Source: VAZQ01 sp035693615 (GTDB lineage Bacteria > Pseudomonadota > Alphaproteobacteria > Rhizobiales > Xanthobacteraceae). From it: a stretch of DNA of 64,000 nt. Positions within the stretch are counted from its first letter, which is position 1. The number at the start of each line of letters is the position of its first letter. The DNA is taken from positions 16,261 to 80,260 of the forward strand of contig DASSGH010000018.1 in NCBI GenBank assembly GCA_035693615.1, read 5' to 3'. Positions 26,992-35,089 of this stretch are shown one piece after another. The translations under genes and the position numbers were made by a program. The notes beneath the pieces are model-generated. The model made no database searches, was not told the DNA's origin, and saw only the letters and a list, made by a program, of their open reading frames with translations.

Positions 26992-28056
26992 TTACCCGAA
27001 CGGCTTTTCGGCCGCGAGCCGTTGTACGGCCTCTTTTGCGATGGTCATATCCACCACGCGGTCCTGCGGCACTTTACGTTCGACCATCTTGAAGGTATCC
27101 GCCCAAAAATCCTGCTGCCCCATGATCGAGGCAATATTCGGGGTTCCGTCCTCTGCGATCCACTCCCAGTGCGGAGCGACTGCTTTGAGAAGAGCCTCGT
27201 CGCGAGGCACTATGGATTTGACGATCAGCTTGAGCGTCTCCGCATGCTTGTCAGGAGCGCCGGCGACCTGATTGAAGAGGCGCCCCGCCTGAATGCAGGC
27301 CATGGCGTAACGGACAACCATATCCCGCCGCCGCTCCAGCATATCATCGCGAACCGTATGCATCGCGACCTGCGAATCGGGAAGGATCTCGTCGCGCGAA
27401 AACAAGATCCGGCAAAACCCCTGATTTTGGCCGAGATAGGCGAGGTGGTAGGTGATATCGGCGACATCGACCTGCTTCTGGCCGAACTGCTTGACGATGT
27501 CGGGCTGAGGCACTGAGGTTTGCCATTGCACGTCATTCACCGGGTCGAGACCGGCCAGCTTGAGCGCGGAAGCGAGCCCATACTGATTGATGCTGCCTGC
27601 CGCCCCTACGGCAGCGATCTTGCCCCGCATCTGCGCAAGGTCGGGCAGAGTCTTGACGCCGGCATCGTAGTGATCGCTGCGAACGATGACGGTCGTTACC
27701 GCACGGCCGCGGCGGCCCTGGCCGTTGCACAGGAATGCACGGAACGGCCCGCCTCGGTAGAGCGAATTGAAGAACCCGGCGTTCGGCGTCATTACGCCCA
27801 CTTCGACTTCGCCTGACAGCATCGGCGCGACCACCAAGGCGCCGTCCATGAAGACCTTCATTCGGATGTCCAGGCCCATCTTGGAAAAGTAGCCGAGATC
27901 GTTGGCCAGGAAGATGGTTGCCTGATTGATGAAGGGGGACAGCCCGATATTCAGCGTGTCCTGCGCTTGAGCCCTCACGCTACGGGCGCCGGCGAGCGCG
28001 GCCAGTCCCGCCGCGCCGGACGTGGTGAGCAACCTTCTGCGGGATACCTTTTTCAT
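26992..28056 (-). CDS. NMT1/SsuA-like ABC transporter substrate-binding protein B (Tat signal)
   Basis: 354 residues beginning with a twin-arginine signal (SRRRLLTTSGAAGLAALAGA). The mature protein follows the same NMT1-like fold: LNIGLSPFINQATIFLANDLGYFSKMGLDI, ALVVAPMLSGEVEVGVMTPNAG. Its ATG overlaps the TGA of the upstream amidohydrolase by 4 bp (28053-28056), showing translational coupling. The use of Tat instead of Sec in one of two neighbouring binding proteins is unusual. The ligand is probably the amidohydrolase substrate or a precursor. Confidence 0.9.
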   Translation of the reverse strand: MKKVSRRRLLTTSGAAGLAALAGARSVRAQAQDTLNIGLSPFINQATIFLANDLGYFSKMGLDIRMKVFMDGALVVAPMLSGEVEVGVMTPNAGFFNSLYRGGPFRAFLCNGQGRRGRAVTTVIVRSDHYDAGVKTLPDLAQMRGKIAAVGAAGSINQYGLASALKLAGLDPVNDVQWQTSVPQPDIVKQFGQKQVDVADITYHLAYLGQNQGFCRILFSRDEILPDSQVAMHTVRDDMLERRRDMVVRYAMACIQAGRLFNQVAGAPDKHAETLKLIVKSIVPRDEALLKAVAPHWEWIAEDGTPNIASIMGQQDFWADTFKMVERKVPQDRVVDMTIAKEAVQRLAAEKPFG

Positions 28057-29495
28057 GTCATCGTCCTTTCGGTCGCCGAAGCAGCCGGTTTAAGCCAAGC
28101 AGATTTCGCACGGTCGGACAGCCCCGCCTTTGTCACGATCTCTTGTGCCCTGGCCCGCGCGTCGGCGAACAATCGCCGCACATCGTTGAATCGGGCGAGT
28201 TTGTGATTCCGAACCACCTCGTGACCATTCACGAACACGGTATGCGCGTCGGGCCCACGCGCGGAAAAGACAAGGCTGGCGATCGGGTTGATCCCCGGGC
28301 TGGAGTGCGGCGTCTCGAGATCGAATAGAGCGATGTCGGCGAGTTTGCCCGGCTCGAGCGAGCCGATCTCGCCATCCAGTCCCAGCGCCTTTGCCGCGTT
28401 GATAGTCGCCATTTCAATACAGCGCTCGGGCGGCATGATGGTTGGATCGAGATGTTTCACTCCCTGCAGGAACGAGCAAGCCTTCATCTGTTCGATCATG
28501 TCGACCGAGTCATCCACCATAGGGCCGTCAGAACCGAGCGCGACATTGACGCCAGCCGCCATCGCGGTCGCAGCGGGCCCGATCCCGCCACCCCGGACCG
28601 CCTCGCTGGTCGGACAGTAAACGAGACTAGCGCCGCTGTCGGCGATCAGCTGAAGGTCGGTCGGCGTGCAGTTGATGCCGTGCACCAGAATCCAGGACGA
28701 ATCGAGAAGGCCCATTTGCATCAGCATCTGCGCGTCGGTCTGTCCGGTCTTGCGCAGGATTTGCAGGTAGCTCTTGTCGAAAGATAGCGTCCCTCCGGAG
28801 ATGTGCGCGGCAAGCTTGAGGCCATGCCGATCGGCAAGCCTTTTGCTCTCCGTCAAGAGCTCTGCCGACGTGAGTTTCTGCTCGACAAACACCGAGGTGC
28901 ATTCGGCCACGAGGCACATTCGCGTGAGACCTTCATGGCGGCTATTCCAGCGAGGGATGAGCTCCTCGATATAGGCGATCTCTTCGGCGATGTTGCGCGG
29001 ATGGTGGGGATTGCCCGGCAGCCGGCACTGTACCTCCTTTCCAATGACTTGCCGAAGCCCGATCTCGGCGGTCGGCTCGGCAATTCGCCGCAGCAACGCC
29101 TCGCTCGTGGTGGTACGCAAATGGTTGAGGCAGCAGGTCGTCCCGGTGCTGAGCATGTCGATCGCGGCGAGATAGGAGGTGAGCTCCATGTCGTCGCCAG
29201 TGAGGTGCGGCAGCACCGGGAATACGAGCTTGGGAAACCAATCTTCCAGCAAAAGCCCGTGGCCCATACCCTTGAACAGATGGTAATAGAAATGCTGGTG
29301 CGCGTTGATGAGGCCGGGAATGACGGCCATCCCGCGTGCGTCGATGGTGCGCTCGACGGCGTCCGTCGGGACTTCTGCCGAGCCGCCGACGCGTTCGATC
29401 TTGCTTCCGTTGATCAGAACAAAGCCGCCCGGATGCACGCTTCGGCGATGATCGACGGTTATGACGTAGCCGTCTTTGATCAAGACTCTGGTCAT
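28053..29495 (-). CDS. Amidohydrolase-superfamily deaminase (TrzN/SsnA-like)
   Basis: 480 residues from an ATG at 29495. The metal sites of the subtype III amidohydrolases are visible: HQH (H66, H68) in GLINAHQHFYYHLF, histidines in LAAHISGG and LVHGINC, and the aspartate in LGSDGPMVDDS. Family members deaminate or dechlorinate N-heterocycles (cytosine, 8-oxoguanine, triazines). It is the first gene of a minus-strand run of amidohydrolase, two binding proteins and three RidA proteins, which reads as uptake, ring deamination and clean-up of reactive imines. The exact substrate cannot be assigned. Confidence 0.92.
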   Translation of the reverse strand: MTRVLIKDGYVITVDHRRSVHPGGFVLINGSKIERVGGSAEVPTDAVERTIDARGMAVIPGLINAHQHFYYHLFKGMGHGLLLEDWFPKLVFPVLPHLTGDDMELTSYLAAIDMLSTGTTCCLNHLRTTTSEALLRRIAEPTAEIGLRQVIGKEVQCRLPGNPHHPRNIAEEIAYIEELIPRWNSRHEGLTRMCLVAECTSVFVEQKLTSAELLTESKRLADRHGLKLAAHISGGTLSFDKSYLQILRKTGQTDAQMLMQMGLLDSSWILVHGINCTPTDLQLIADSGASLVYCPTSEAVRGGGIGPAATAMAAGVNVALGSDGPMVDDSVDMIEQMKACSFLQGVKHLDPTIMPPERCIEMATINAAKALGLDGEIGSLEPGKLADIALFDLETPHSSPGINPIASLVFSARGPDAHTVFVNGHEVVRNHKLARFNDVRRLFADARARAQEIVTKAGLSDRAKSAWLKPAASATERTMT

Positions 29496-29678
29496 GTCCC
29501 AAGTGTCCCCTAGGAGCCGCGACCTTACCACGCGCCACGGCGTCGTGGGCGGAGCGGTTCATTGGCGGGATTGCACGGCAGAACGGAGCGCGGGCAATCG
29601 GCACGCCCGTGCCTACCCGCAACACCCGTGTCGATCAGAACAAGGTGCCAAACAATTTATTCGAGGGCTAAAGCGGCC

Positions 29679-30785
29679 CTAGTCCGATTGCGCGTAGTCG
29701 GCTTCTGACACGGAACAAACGTATCGATCAAAACAAATGCCGAAGAATTTACTCGTCAACGAACCATCGTCGTCGATCCAGGCGATCGGCGGCAGGTGCG
29801 GCAGGTAAGATGCATACGGCAGCACTTTCGCAAGCGTCACTCTGCCCGGATACCGCGTGAGGAAAATCTTATTCATTCCGCCGTCCAGACCGCTGTACAT
29901 CGGGGCAACTGGCACGTCGTCTTCAAGCAACTGCGCGTATTCGAGCTCATCGGTGCGTTGTTTCTCCGCCGCCAGCCGCGCGATTTTCGGATTGACGACA
30001 AAGGCGGGGCATTTACCGGTGGGATTGAACACAAGAGGACTTGGCGAATTGGGGGGCGCTTGCGCGTCGAATACATAGAGGCGATCACACACATCCACCT
30101 TGGGTTCGAGATGCGTCGCCTCGAAATGATCGTTGCCGATCTTGAGCATCCTCCAAAAGGCAAAGTCCGGATTGGTTCGATGCCGCGCCAGATTGGCGGG
30201 CGTCAAGCGGAATGGGTAGGCCTGGACTTGGAATGACGGCCGGCCGAGGAGCGAGTCGCGCGCCAGCGCATAGATCTCGCTGATCTGTTCGTCCGTCATG
30301 GCATAGCAACCGCTCGACGAGCAGTCGCCATGGATCATGAGAAGACTGCCGGCGCGGTTGTTCGCTTTGTCGAAGCTGTTGGGGAAACCGGTGTTGATCG
30401 CAAGATAGTAATTAGAATTGGGATTCATCAGCGCGGGGGTAACTGTGTAGAAGCCCTCTGGAGCCTGACGGTCGCCCTCATGCAACTTCGGCCCAAGATC
30501 GCCCGACCAGCGGCAGATCGGATAAGTCTTGAGCATCTGGAAACGGCCGGTGGTGTCCTGCTTCCACACTTCAAGCTCCGCCTCTTCCTTGAAGATGCGC
30601 AGCAGGATCGGCGAATGTTTTGGCATCTTCTTTTGTCGAAGCAGCGAGAGCAGTTCGGGCGACAACTCCTTCGTCGCCCGGGCCGGCAACGGATTGCTGT
30701 CTTCGGCAAGGCACGTGACCGGGGGCAACGCCGCGGCAAAAACCGCCGCCAGCACAAGCGCACGGACTACCGTGACGCGCATCAT
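29679..30785 (-). CDS. L,D-transpeptidase (YkuD) family protein
   Basis: 368 residues with a signal peptide ending near CLAED. The YkuD core is present: HSPILLRIFKEEAELEVWKQ near 57, the GFYTVTPALMNPNS segment, and the active-site stretch MIHGDCSSSGCYAM with H152 and the nucleophile C160. The spacing between this histidine and cysteine is shorter than in classic L,D-transpeptidases, as in the larger YafK-like group. Such enzymes make 3-3 crosslinks or process peptidoglycan-anchored proteins; YafK-like ones may act as amidases. The start at 30785 is chosen from several ATGs for its spacing from GGGGGGA. Confidence 0.88.
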   Translation of the reverse strand: MMRVTVVRALVLAAVFAAALPPVTCLAEDSNPLPARATKELSPELLSLLRQKKMPKHSPILLRIFKEEAELEVWKQDTTGRFQMLKTYPICRWSGDLGPKLHEGDRQAPEGFYTVTPALMNPNSNYYLAINTGFPNSFDKANNRAGSLLMIHGDCSSSGCYAMTDEQISEIYALARDSLLGRPSFQVQAYPFRLTPANLARHRTNPDFAFWRMLKIGNDHFEATHLEPKVDVCDRLYVFDAQAPPNSPSPLVFNPTGKCPAFVVNPKIARLAAEKQRTDELEYAQLLEDDVPVAPMYSGLDGGMNKIFLTRYPGRVTLAKVLPYASYLPHLPPIAWIDDDGSLTSKFFGICFDRYVCSVSEADYAQSD

Positions 30786-30902
30786 TGCCATTCCCCCCGA
30801 CGTGGAGCCCTTTCCCATCTGAATGCCTGTGGTCGGTGGCATTCGTAGGGCAAACCCGGACCAGGCTTCCCCGAATCGTGCCCGGATACGCCGAAAAAGG
30901 GG

Positions 30903-31348
30903 CTAAGGCTGAAGAGCGAAGCTCTGCATGTGGGCACTGTCGGCGTCGGGTAGCGCAGCCGCCCACCGCGCCTCGTCGCCTGCCTCCGGGAGGACATGAC
31001 CGAACTCGACCATCTGCCGCGGCACGAGATCGGTGATGTAGACCCAGACGTTCCTCTTCCCGAGATTCGACGCTTCTGCAACCGCCGCGGTTATCTGCGC
31101 GATGAGTTGGTCCTTACTCTCGGCAGAGCGGCCCGCGCGGATCTGGCCTTGACGAAGACCTGATGCCCTTTCAGCCGACTGCCGCCGACGAAATAGCAAT
31201 CGGGCGCGATCGCGGTGAAAATGACCTGGGCAAAGTAGGTCGGAGCGCCCGTTGTCTTGCTGTGGATGCGCGCGATCTCGGAGGCTATCTTGGCCCGCTT
31301 GGCGGCATCCAGGCAGCCTTCGACGGAAATGACGCTGTAGGTCGGCAT
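30903..31348 (-). pseudogene. Tautomerase_3-like gene with a 1-nt frameshift
   Basis: The N-terminal frame starts at 31348 behind GAGGAAA (MPTYSVISVEGCLDAAKRAK) and reads to GHQVFVKAR; the C-terminal frame continues GQIRAGRSAESKDQLIAQI and ends SFALQP at 30903. Together they make one tautomerase-superfamily protein (Tautomerase_3-like, N-terminal proline catalyst P2). The break is near 31148-31153; adding one base, for example in the AA or GG run, restores a 148-codon gene. It may be a sequencing error or real inactivation. Confidence 0.8.
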
Positions 31349-31564
31349 GGGATTTCCTCATTATGTGCGGGAGTCCTGATCGCGTGCCCATAACCCCACG
31401 TGGCGGTCGACGTATGGTCCCCGGCCGCGGCCGCCGGCGCGAGGTCGCCATACAGTAGGCAGTTTGCGATATTCGGCAGGGGGCCGGCCCGGCCGCATAA
31501 GTGCGATATAAAGGGTGCTGCTGCCGAAATACGAAGCAGGTGGCCGCACGAGCGAGGCGGCTGG

Positions 31565-31720
31565 TCAGACGACTCCAAACCAATAGAGGATGTCGTAGGA
31601 CAACGCAGCGCCTACGCAGACCGCAAGCAAACTCCAGAGAGTCCCCAGCAGAAGCAGGGTACTCGTGCGCTCGACAAATCGGCTGTCGGCAAGGTGCGAG
31701 ACGAGGGGTCGAATGGTCAT
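31565..31720 (-). CDS. 51-residue single-pass membrane protein
   Basis: A short gene with a near-ideal ribosome binding site, AAGGAGAAC four bases ahead of the ATG at 31720. It encodes MTIRPLVSHLADSRF and so on: a charged N-terminus, one hydrophobic helix (TLLLLGTLWSLLAVCVGAAL), then YDILYWFGVV and TGA at 31565. No family is recognised. The region between it and its upstream neighbour is AT-richer than average and contains a perfect 10-bp inverted repeat (31827-31857) that may control it. Confidence 0.65.
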   Translation of the reverse strand: MTIRPLVSHLADSRFVERTSTLLLLGTLWSLLAVCVGAALSYDILYWFGVV

Positions 31721-32235
31721 TTCAGTTCTCCTTTTTATTGTTCTTGGGGGCCTCTCCGGTCTTCCGCGTGTTTTGCGGCCGATGGGTTAAGATATCGTCA
31801 CCAAGCCGCGCCGAATCGTTTGATCCCATATGCGCGATGTGTTGCTGCGCGCATATGAATTCGGGGGGAACTCCAGGGCTTTTGTATAAGAACAATATAA
31901 AGGTCCCGGACCCGCCGTTTGCTCGAAGAATTGCGGCCCGCAGACAACTCGTCATAAAAATCGCGACGAGGAAAGCGGCCGCAGCAAAGGAAAGTCATAA
32001 GAGAGCGCGGGTCCCGCATAAGGATGGGGGTGGGGGGCGGCAGCCGCCGCGCTGTGCGCGGGCATCGGCGTCGAGGCCCGATCGGAGCAGAACCGGCTTT
32101 AACGCAACGAGGGCAGCTAGGCTACTGCCGCTGGCCGTCCGGCGCATGCAAGCCTCGGCTGCGCATTGAATTTGCCGGCCAGTATGTCAAAGTAAGCGAA
32201 GGCAAAGGTGAAGGGCTATCCTTAAGGGGGCCTCG
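31721..32235. other. Intergenic region upstream of the putative conflict cluster
   Basis: About 515 bp. Besides the inverted repeat and an AT-rich patch at about 31878-31900 that could hold a promoter, no gene is convincing. AAGGGGGCC near 32225-32233 serves as ribosome binding site for the gene at 32236. Confidence 0.45.
31827..31857. promoter_or_regulatory. Perfect 10-bp inverted repeat, candidate operator
   Basis: catatgcgcg at 31827-31836 and cgcgcatatg at 31848-31857 are exact inverse complements separated by 11 bases. It lies about 107 bp upstream of the small membrane gene (minus strand) and about 380 bp upstream of the plus-strand 2-TM gene, with an AT-rich stretch nearby (ttgtataagaacaatataaa at 31879-31898). 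An operator or a hairpin are both possible. Confidence 0.5.
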
Positions 32236-33243
32236 ATGCCGGGCGATGTGGCGGGAAATACCTTCCGCGCGATCGAGCTTGAGCCTCAAGCCACCGCCGA
32301 ACTGGACTTCCCCAAATTCGTCGACGCACTCCTCCATAAGCTCGGACGGCTGAAAGAGGAGCGGTTTGTCTATTACGAGCGTCTGCGTAAGAAAAACACC
32401 AAATGGGCAAACGGCTCTCGATGGGTCCTGGCCCTGCTTGGATCGATCGCGTTCCTGTTGACCGGCCTCGCAGCCGCGTTTCGGTTTGCGCCGGAAACAT
32501 TCCTGCAAAAGTGGAGCTTGGCTGGATTCGATAAAGGCGTCCTGCTCGCTGTTCTGGCGATCTACGCGGTCATGGGGGCGATCAGTTTTTATGAGAGGGG
32601 GACCGACAAAACGACGGCCTACTTCCGTCACCTCGGGATCATCTTGGCTATTCGAGACCTCTGGACCCAAGTTCAATTCGAGTTTCTCAAAGAGCTGATT
32701 GTGCTCAAAAGCGCTGCAAACCCGAAGGCCGGAGAAGCTGTTGCACGCGAGCGCATCCTCACGCTTGCCCAGGCGTTCTGCAACGATCTGGACAAAGTCG
32801 CAACCGGCGAGCTCACGGACTGGCGGACCGAGTCTCTCGCCTCGCTCTCCGAGCTGGAGGCGGCGGCAAAGAAAGGGAGCGAAGACGTTACGACGCAAGT
32901 TCAGGAGGCAGTCAAAGCCGCCGAGCAGGCCGCGACAGACGCACGGGCGACCGCCGAAAAGGCCGCAGCCGACGCGAGGGAGGCCGCCAAGGCCGCAGGG
33001 GAAGCGGGCAAGCCAGGCGCTCTCAATCTCGCGGTCTCGGGCGATTTCGACGACCAAGTCCTCATCTCGATCGACGGCGTCGAAGTGGCTCGCAGTAGCG
33101 GCAAGGCGATCGCGATCGACCGGGTCGTGCCCGGGCTGAGAAAAATCTCTGCACACGGGAAACGGGGCGGTAAAGATCTAGAAACTGCCCGCATGATCGA
33201 GGTCAAACCTGGATTGCAGGAGCTCGAGCTAATACTGAGCTAA
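32236..33243 (+). CDS. 2-TM (SLATT-like) coiled-coil membrane protein with C-terminal PEGA-like domain
   Basis: 335 residues, starting behind AAGGGGG. A cytoplasmic helical N-terminus (about 1-60) precedes two close membrane helices (about 63-83 and 100-120), then a conserved helix (AYFRHLGIILAIRDLWTQVQFEFLKEL). An Ala/Glu-rich coiled coil follows (about 205-255) and a C-terminal beta domain (DQVLISIDGVEVARSSGKAIAIDRVVPGLRKI) like PEGA repeats. The 2-TM plus helix plan recalls SLATT and DUF4231 proteins, which are pore-forming effectors in bacterial conflict systems; the similarity is by architecture only. It is 24 bp upstream of a phospholipase D-like gene, so the two are one operon. Confidence 0.7.
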   Translation: MPGDVAGNTFRAIELEPQATAELDFPKFVDALLHKLGRLKEERFVYYERLRKKNTKWANGSRWVLALLGSIAFLLTGLAAAFRFAPETFLQKWSLAGFDKGVLLAVLAIYAVMGAISFYERGTDKTTAYFRHLGIILAIRDLWTQVQFEFLKELIVLKSAANPKAGEAVARERILTLAQAFCNDLDKVATGELTDWRTESLASLSELEAAAKKGSEDVTTQVQEAVKAAEQAATDARATAEKAAADAREAAKAAGEAGKPGALNLAVSGDFDDQVLISIDGVEVARSSGKAIAIDRVVPGLRKISAHGKRGGKDLETARMIEVKPGLQELELILS

Positions 33244-33267
33244 GCCAAAGTTCGCGGAGGTCCACGA

Positions 33268-35064
33268 ATGCGCGTGACGGCGGTCCCGGCGCGAGGTTTC
33301 GAGGCGAAATCCTACAGCGGCACTCACACCGTATTGGTCGCGCTCAACTGCAGCGAAGAGCGCCGCAAGGGGCTCATGGGATTCGCGTTCGAGCGCGAGA
33401 TGATTGGTCCGGGCGGCAAGGGGCCGAAATGGCTACGCTCGCAAAAGGTATTCAAGTCGGTCGTGCCCGATCCGAAGAGCGTGGTCGATCCGAACGATCC
33501 GCGCAAGTCACAGGCCTTCTATACCAAGGATTTTCCGATCCAAAGCTTCCTCTGGGGCGACTACACCGCGACGCCGGGCACGGCTTATCGATTTCGCATC
33601 GTGCCGATGTACGGCAAGCCCGGCGCCCTCACCAGCGATCCGCAGGACGAACTCAAGTTCGAGATTGCGACCGAGAAAGAATGGGAACAGGGCGCAACCC
33701 ACGGCGTATGGTTCAACCGCGGCGCCATCGCGAGCCAAAAGTTCGCCGAGGAGTTCGGCAATGCCGCGCCCAAGAACATCGACGACCCGACGGACCCGGA
33801 GGTGATTTGGCTCTCCCGCGGCCTCCTCGAAGCCTGCCTCAATTACATCAAGGAGACGCCAGCCGGCGACGCTCTTCGTGTTACCGCCTACGAATTCACG
33901 TACGCGCCCATCCTTGATGAGCTCAAGCGAGCCATCGACCGTGGCGTCGACGTCCAGATCGTCTATCACGACACGAGCGGCGAACCAGGCCGGCCCAATG
34001 AAACCGCCATGCAGGCGGCCGGTCTTCCCATCAACGACCAGAAGACCACCTTTCACCGTTCGCAGACGAAGATCCCGCACAACAAGTTCATCGTCCGCCT
34101 CACGGGTGGGCGCGACCCGGTCGAAGTGTGGACCGGCTCGACCAATTTCACCGCCTCCGGATTTCTCGGCCAGACCAACGTCGGCCATCGTGTCGCCGAC
34201 CCGACAACGGCTAAGCAGTATTTGCAATACTGGGGCTTGGTGAAGACCGACCCGGAACTCGCGGCCGCAAGGGCCGGAGCAATGGGGCTCACGCCCAATC
34301 CCGCGGAAGTCATTTCAGAGCGATCAATCGCCCGGCTGTTCTCGCCGCGCGATACGGCGCAGTTGCTCGGATGGTATGGCCGGCGGATGCTCGACTGTGC
34401 GAACTCGGTGTGGTTCACCGCGGCCTTCGGGGTGACCGCGGAATTGCTCGAGCCGATTGCGAAACGGCGCGACCAGATGCGCTTCGTATTGATGGAGAAG
34501 CCGGCGGCGGCCGCGGCAAAGACCAAGCTGACGGAGGATTTGACCCACGTGATCCTTTCCTACGGCGTTCCGCTGGGCGAGCTCTATACCATGAAGGACG
34601 GCAAACCTATCGCGCGCAAACCAATTCAGGAGTTCGCGCTCGATAAATGGTTCTTCAAGGAGGAACTCTACCGTCCGAAGAATGACGGTTTCGTATTCTT
34701 CGTCCACACCAAGTTCCTGCTGATCGATCCATTGTCGGACGACCCCTTGGTGTGCAGCGGCTCCGCGAACTTCTCACCCGGGTCGCTGTTGCAGAACGAC
34801 GAGAACATGCTCCTCATCCGCGGCGACACCCGCGTCGCCGACATCTACATGACCGAATTCGATCGCGTCTTCCGCCATTTCTATTTCCGGGACATCGCCA
34901 ACGAGTTGGCCGCCAAGGGAGACGATGCCGCCGCGATCTTTCTCGACGAGAGCGACGCCTGGACCGGCAGCTATTTCCAGCCCGACAGCGTAAAGGCCAA
35001 CCGGCGGCTCATGTTCTTTCGGCCGGCGGCAACGACATGGTTCGATAACGCCGGCAAACGATGA
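33268..35064 (+). CDS. Phospholipase D-like protein with two HKD motifs
   Basis: 598 residues without signal peptide. An N-terminal beta-rich domain (about 1-170, with a fibronectin-like feel: TPGTAYRFRIVPMYG) is followed by two PLD catalytic repeats. The first HKD is H271-x-K273 in IPHNKFIV with GSTNFTASGF; the second is H480-x-K482 in VHTKFLLIDP with GSANFSPGSL. Both are intact, so a phospholipase, nuclease or phosphotransferase activity is likely. GGAGG lies ahead of the ATG. It is cotranscribed with the 2-TM gene and faces the MBL gene (25-bp gap). Confidence 0.9.
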   Translation: MRVTAVPARGFEAKSYSGTHTVLVALNCSEERRKGLMGFAFEREMIGPGGKGPKWLRSQKVFKSVVPDPKSVVDPNDPRKSQAFYTKDFPIQSFLWGDYTATPGTAYRFRIVPMYGKPGALTSDPQDELKFEIATEKEWEQGATHGVWFNRGAIASQKFAEEFGNAAPKNIDDPTDPEVIWLSRGLLEACLNYIKETPAGDALRVTAYEFTYAPILDELKRAIDRGVDVQIVYHDTSGEPGRPNETAMQAAGLPINDQKTTFHRSQTKIPHNKFIVRLTGGRDPVEVWTGSTNFTASGFLGQTNVGHRVADPTTAKQYLQYWGLVKTDPELAAARAGAMGLTPNPAEVISERSIARLFSPRDTAQLLGWYGRRMLDCANSVWFTAAFGVTAELLEPIAKRRDQMRFVLMEKPAAAAAKTKLTEDLTHVILSYGVPLGELYTMKDGKPIARKPIQEFALDKWFFKEELYRPKNDGFVFFVHTKFLLIDPLSDDPLVCSGSANFSPGSLLQNDENMLLIRGDTRVADIYMTEFDRVFRHFYFRDIANELAAKGDDAAAIFLDESDAWTGSYFQPDSVKANRRLMFFRPAATTWFDNAGKR

Positions 35065-35089
35065 CCGCGTCCGGCTTCGCCGTTACGAC

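Noticed and set aside
31400..32169. Overlapping plus-strand frames of 152 and 222 codons
   Set aside because: Arg/Cys-rich shadow composition, overlapping a supported minus-strand gene at 31565-31720.
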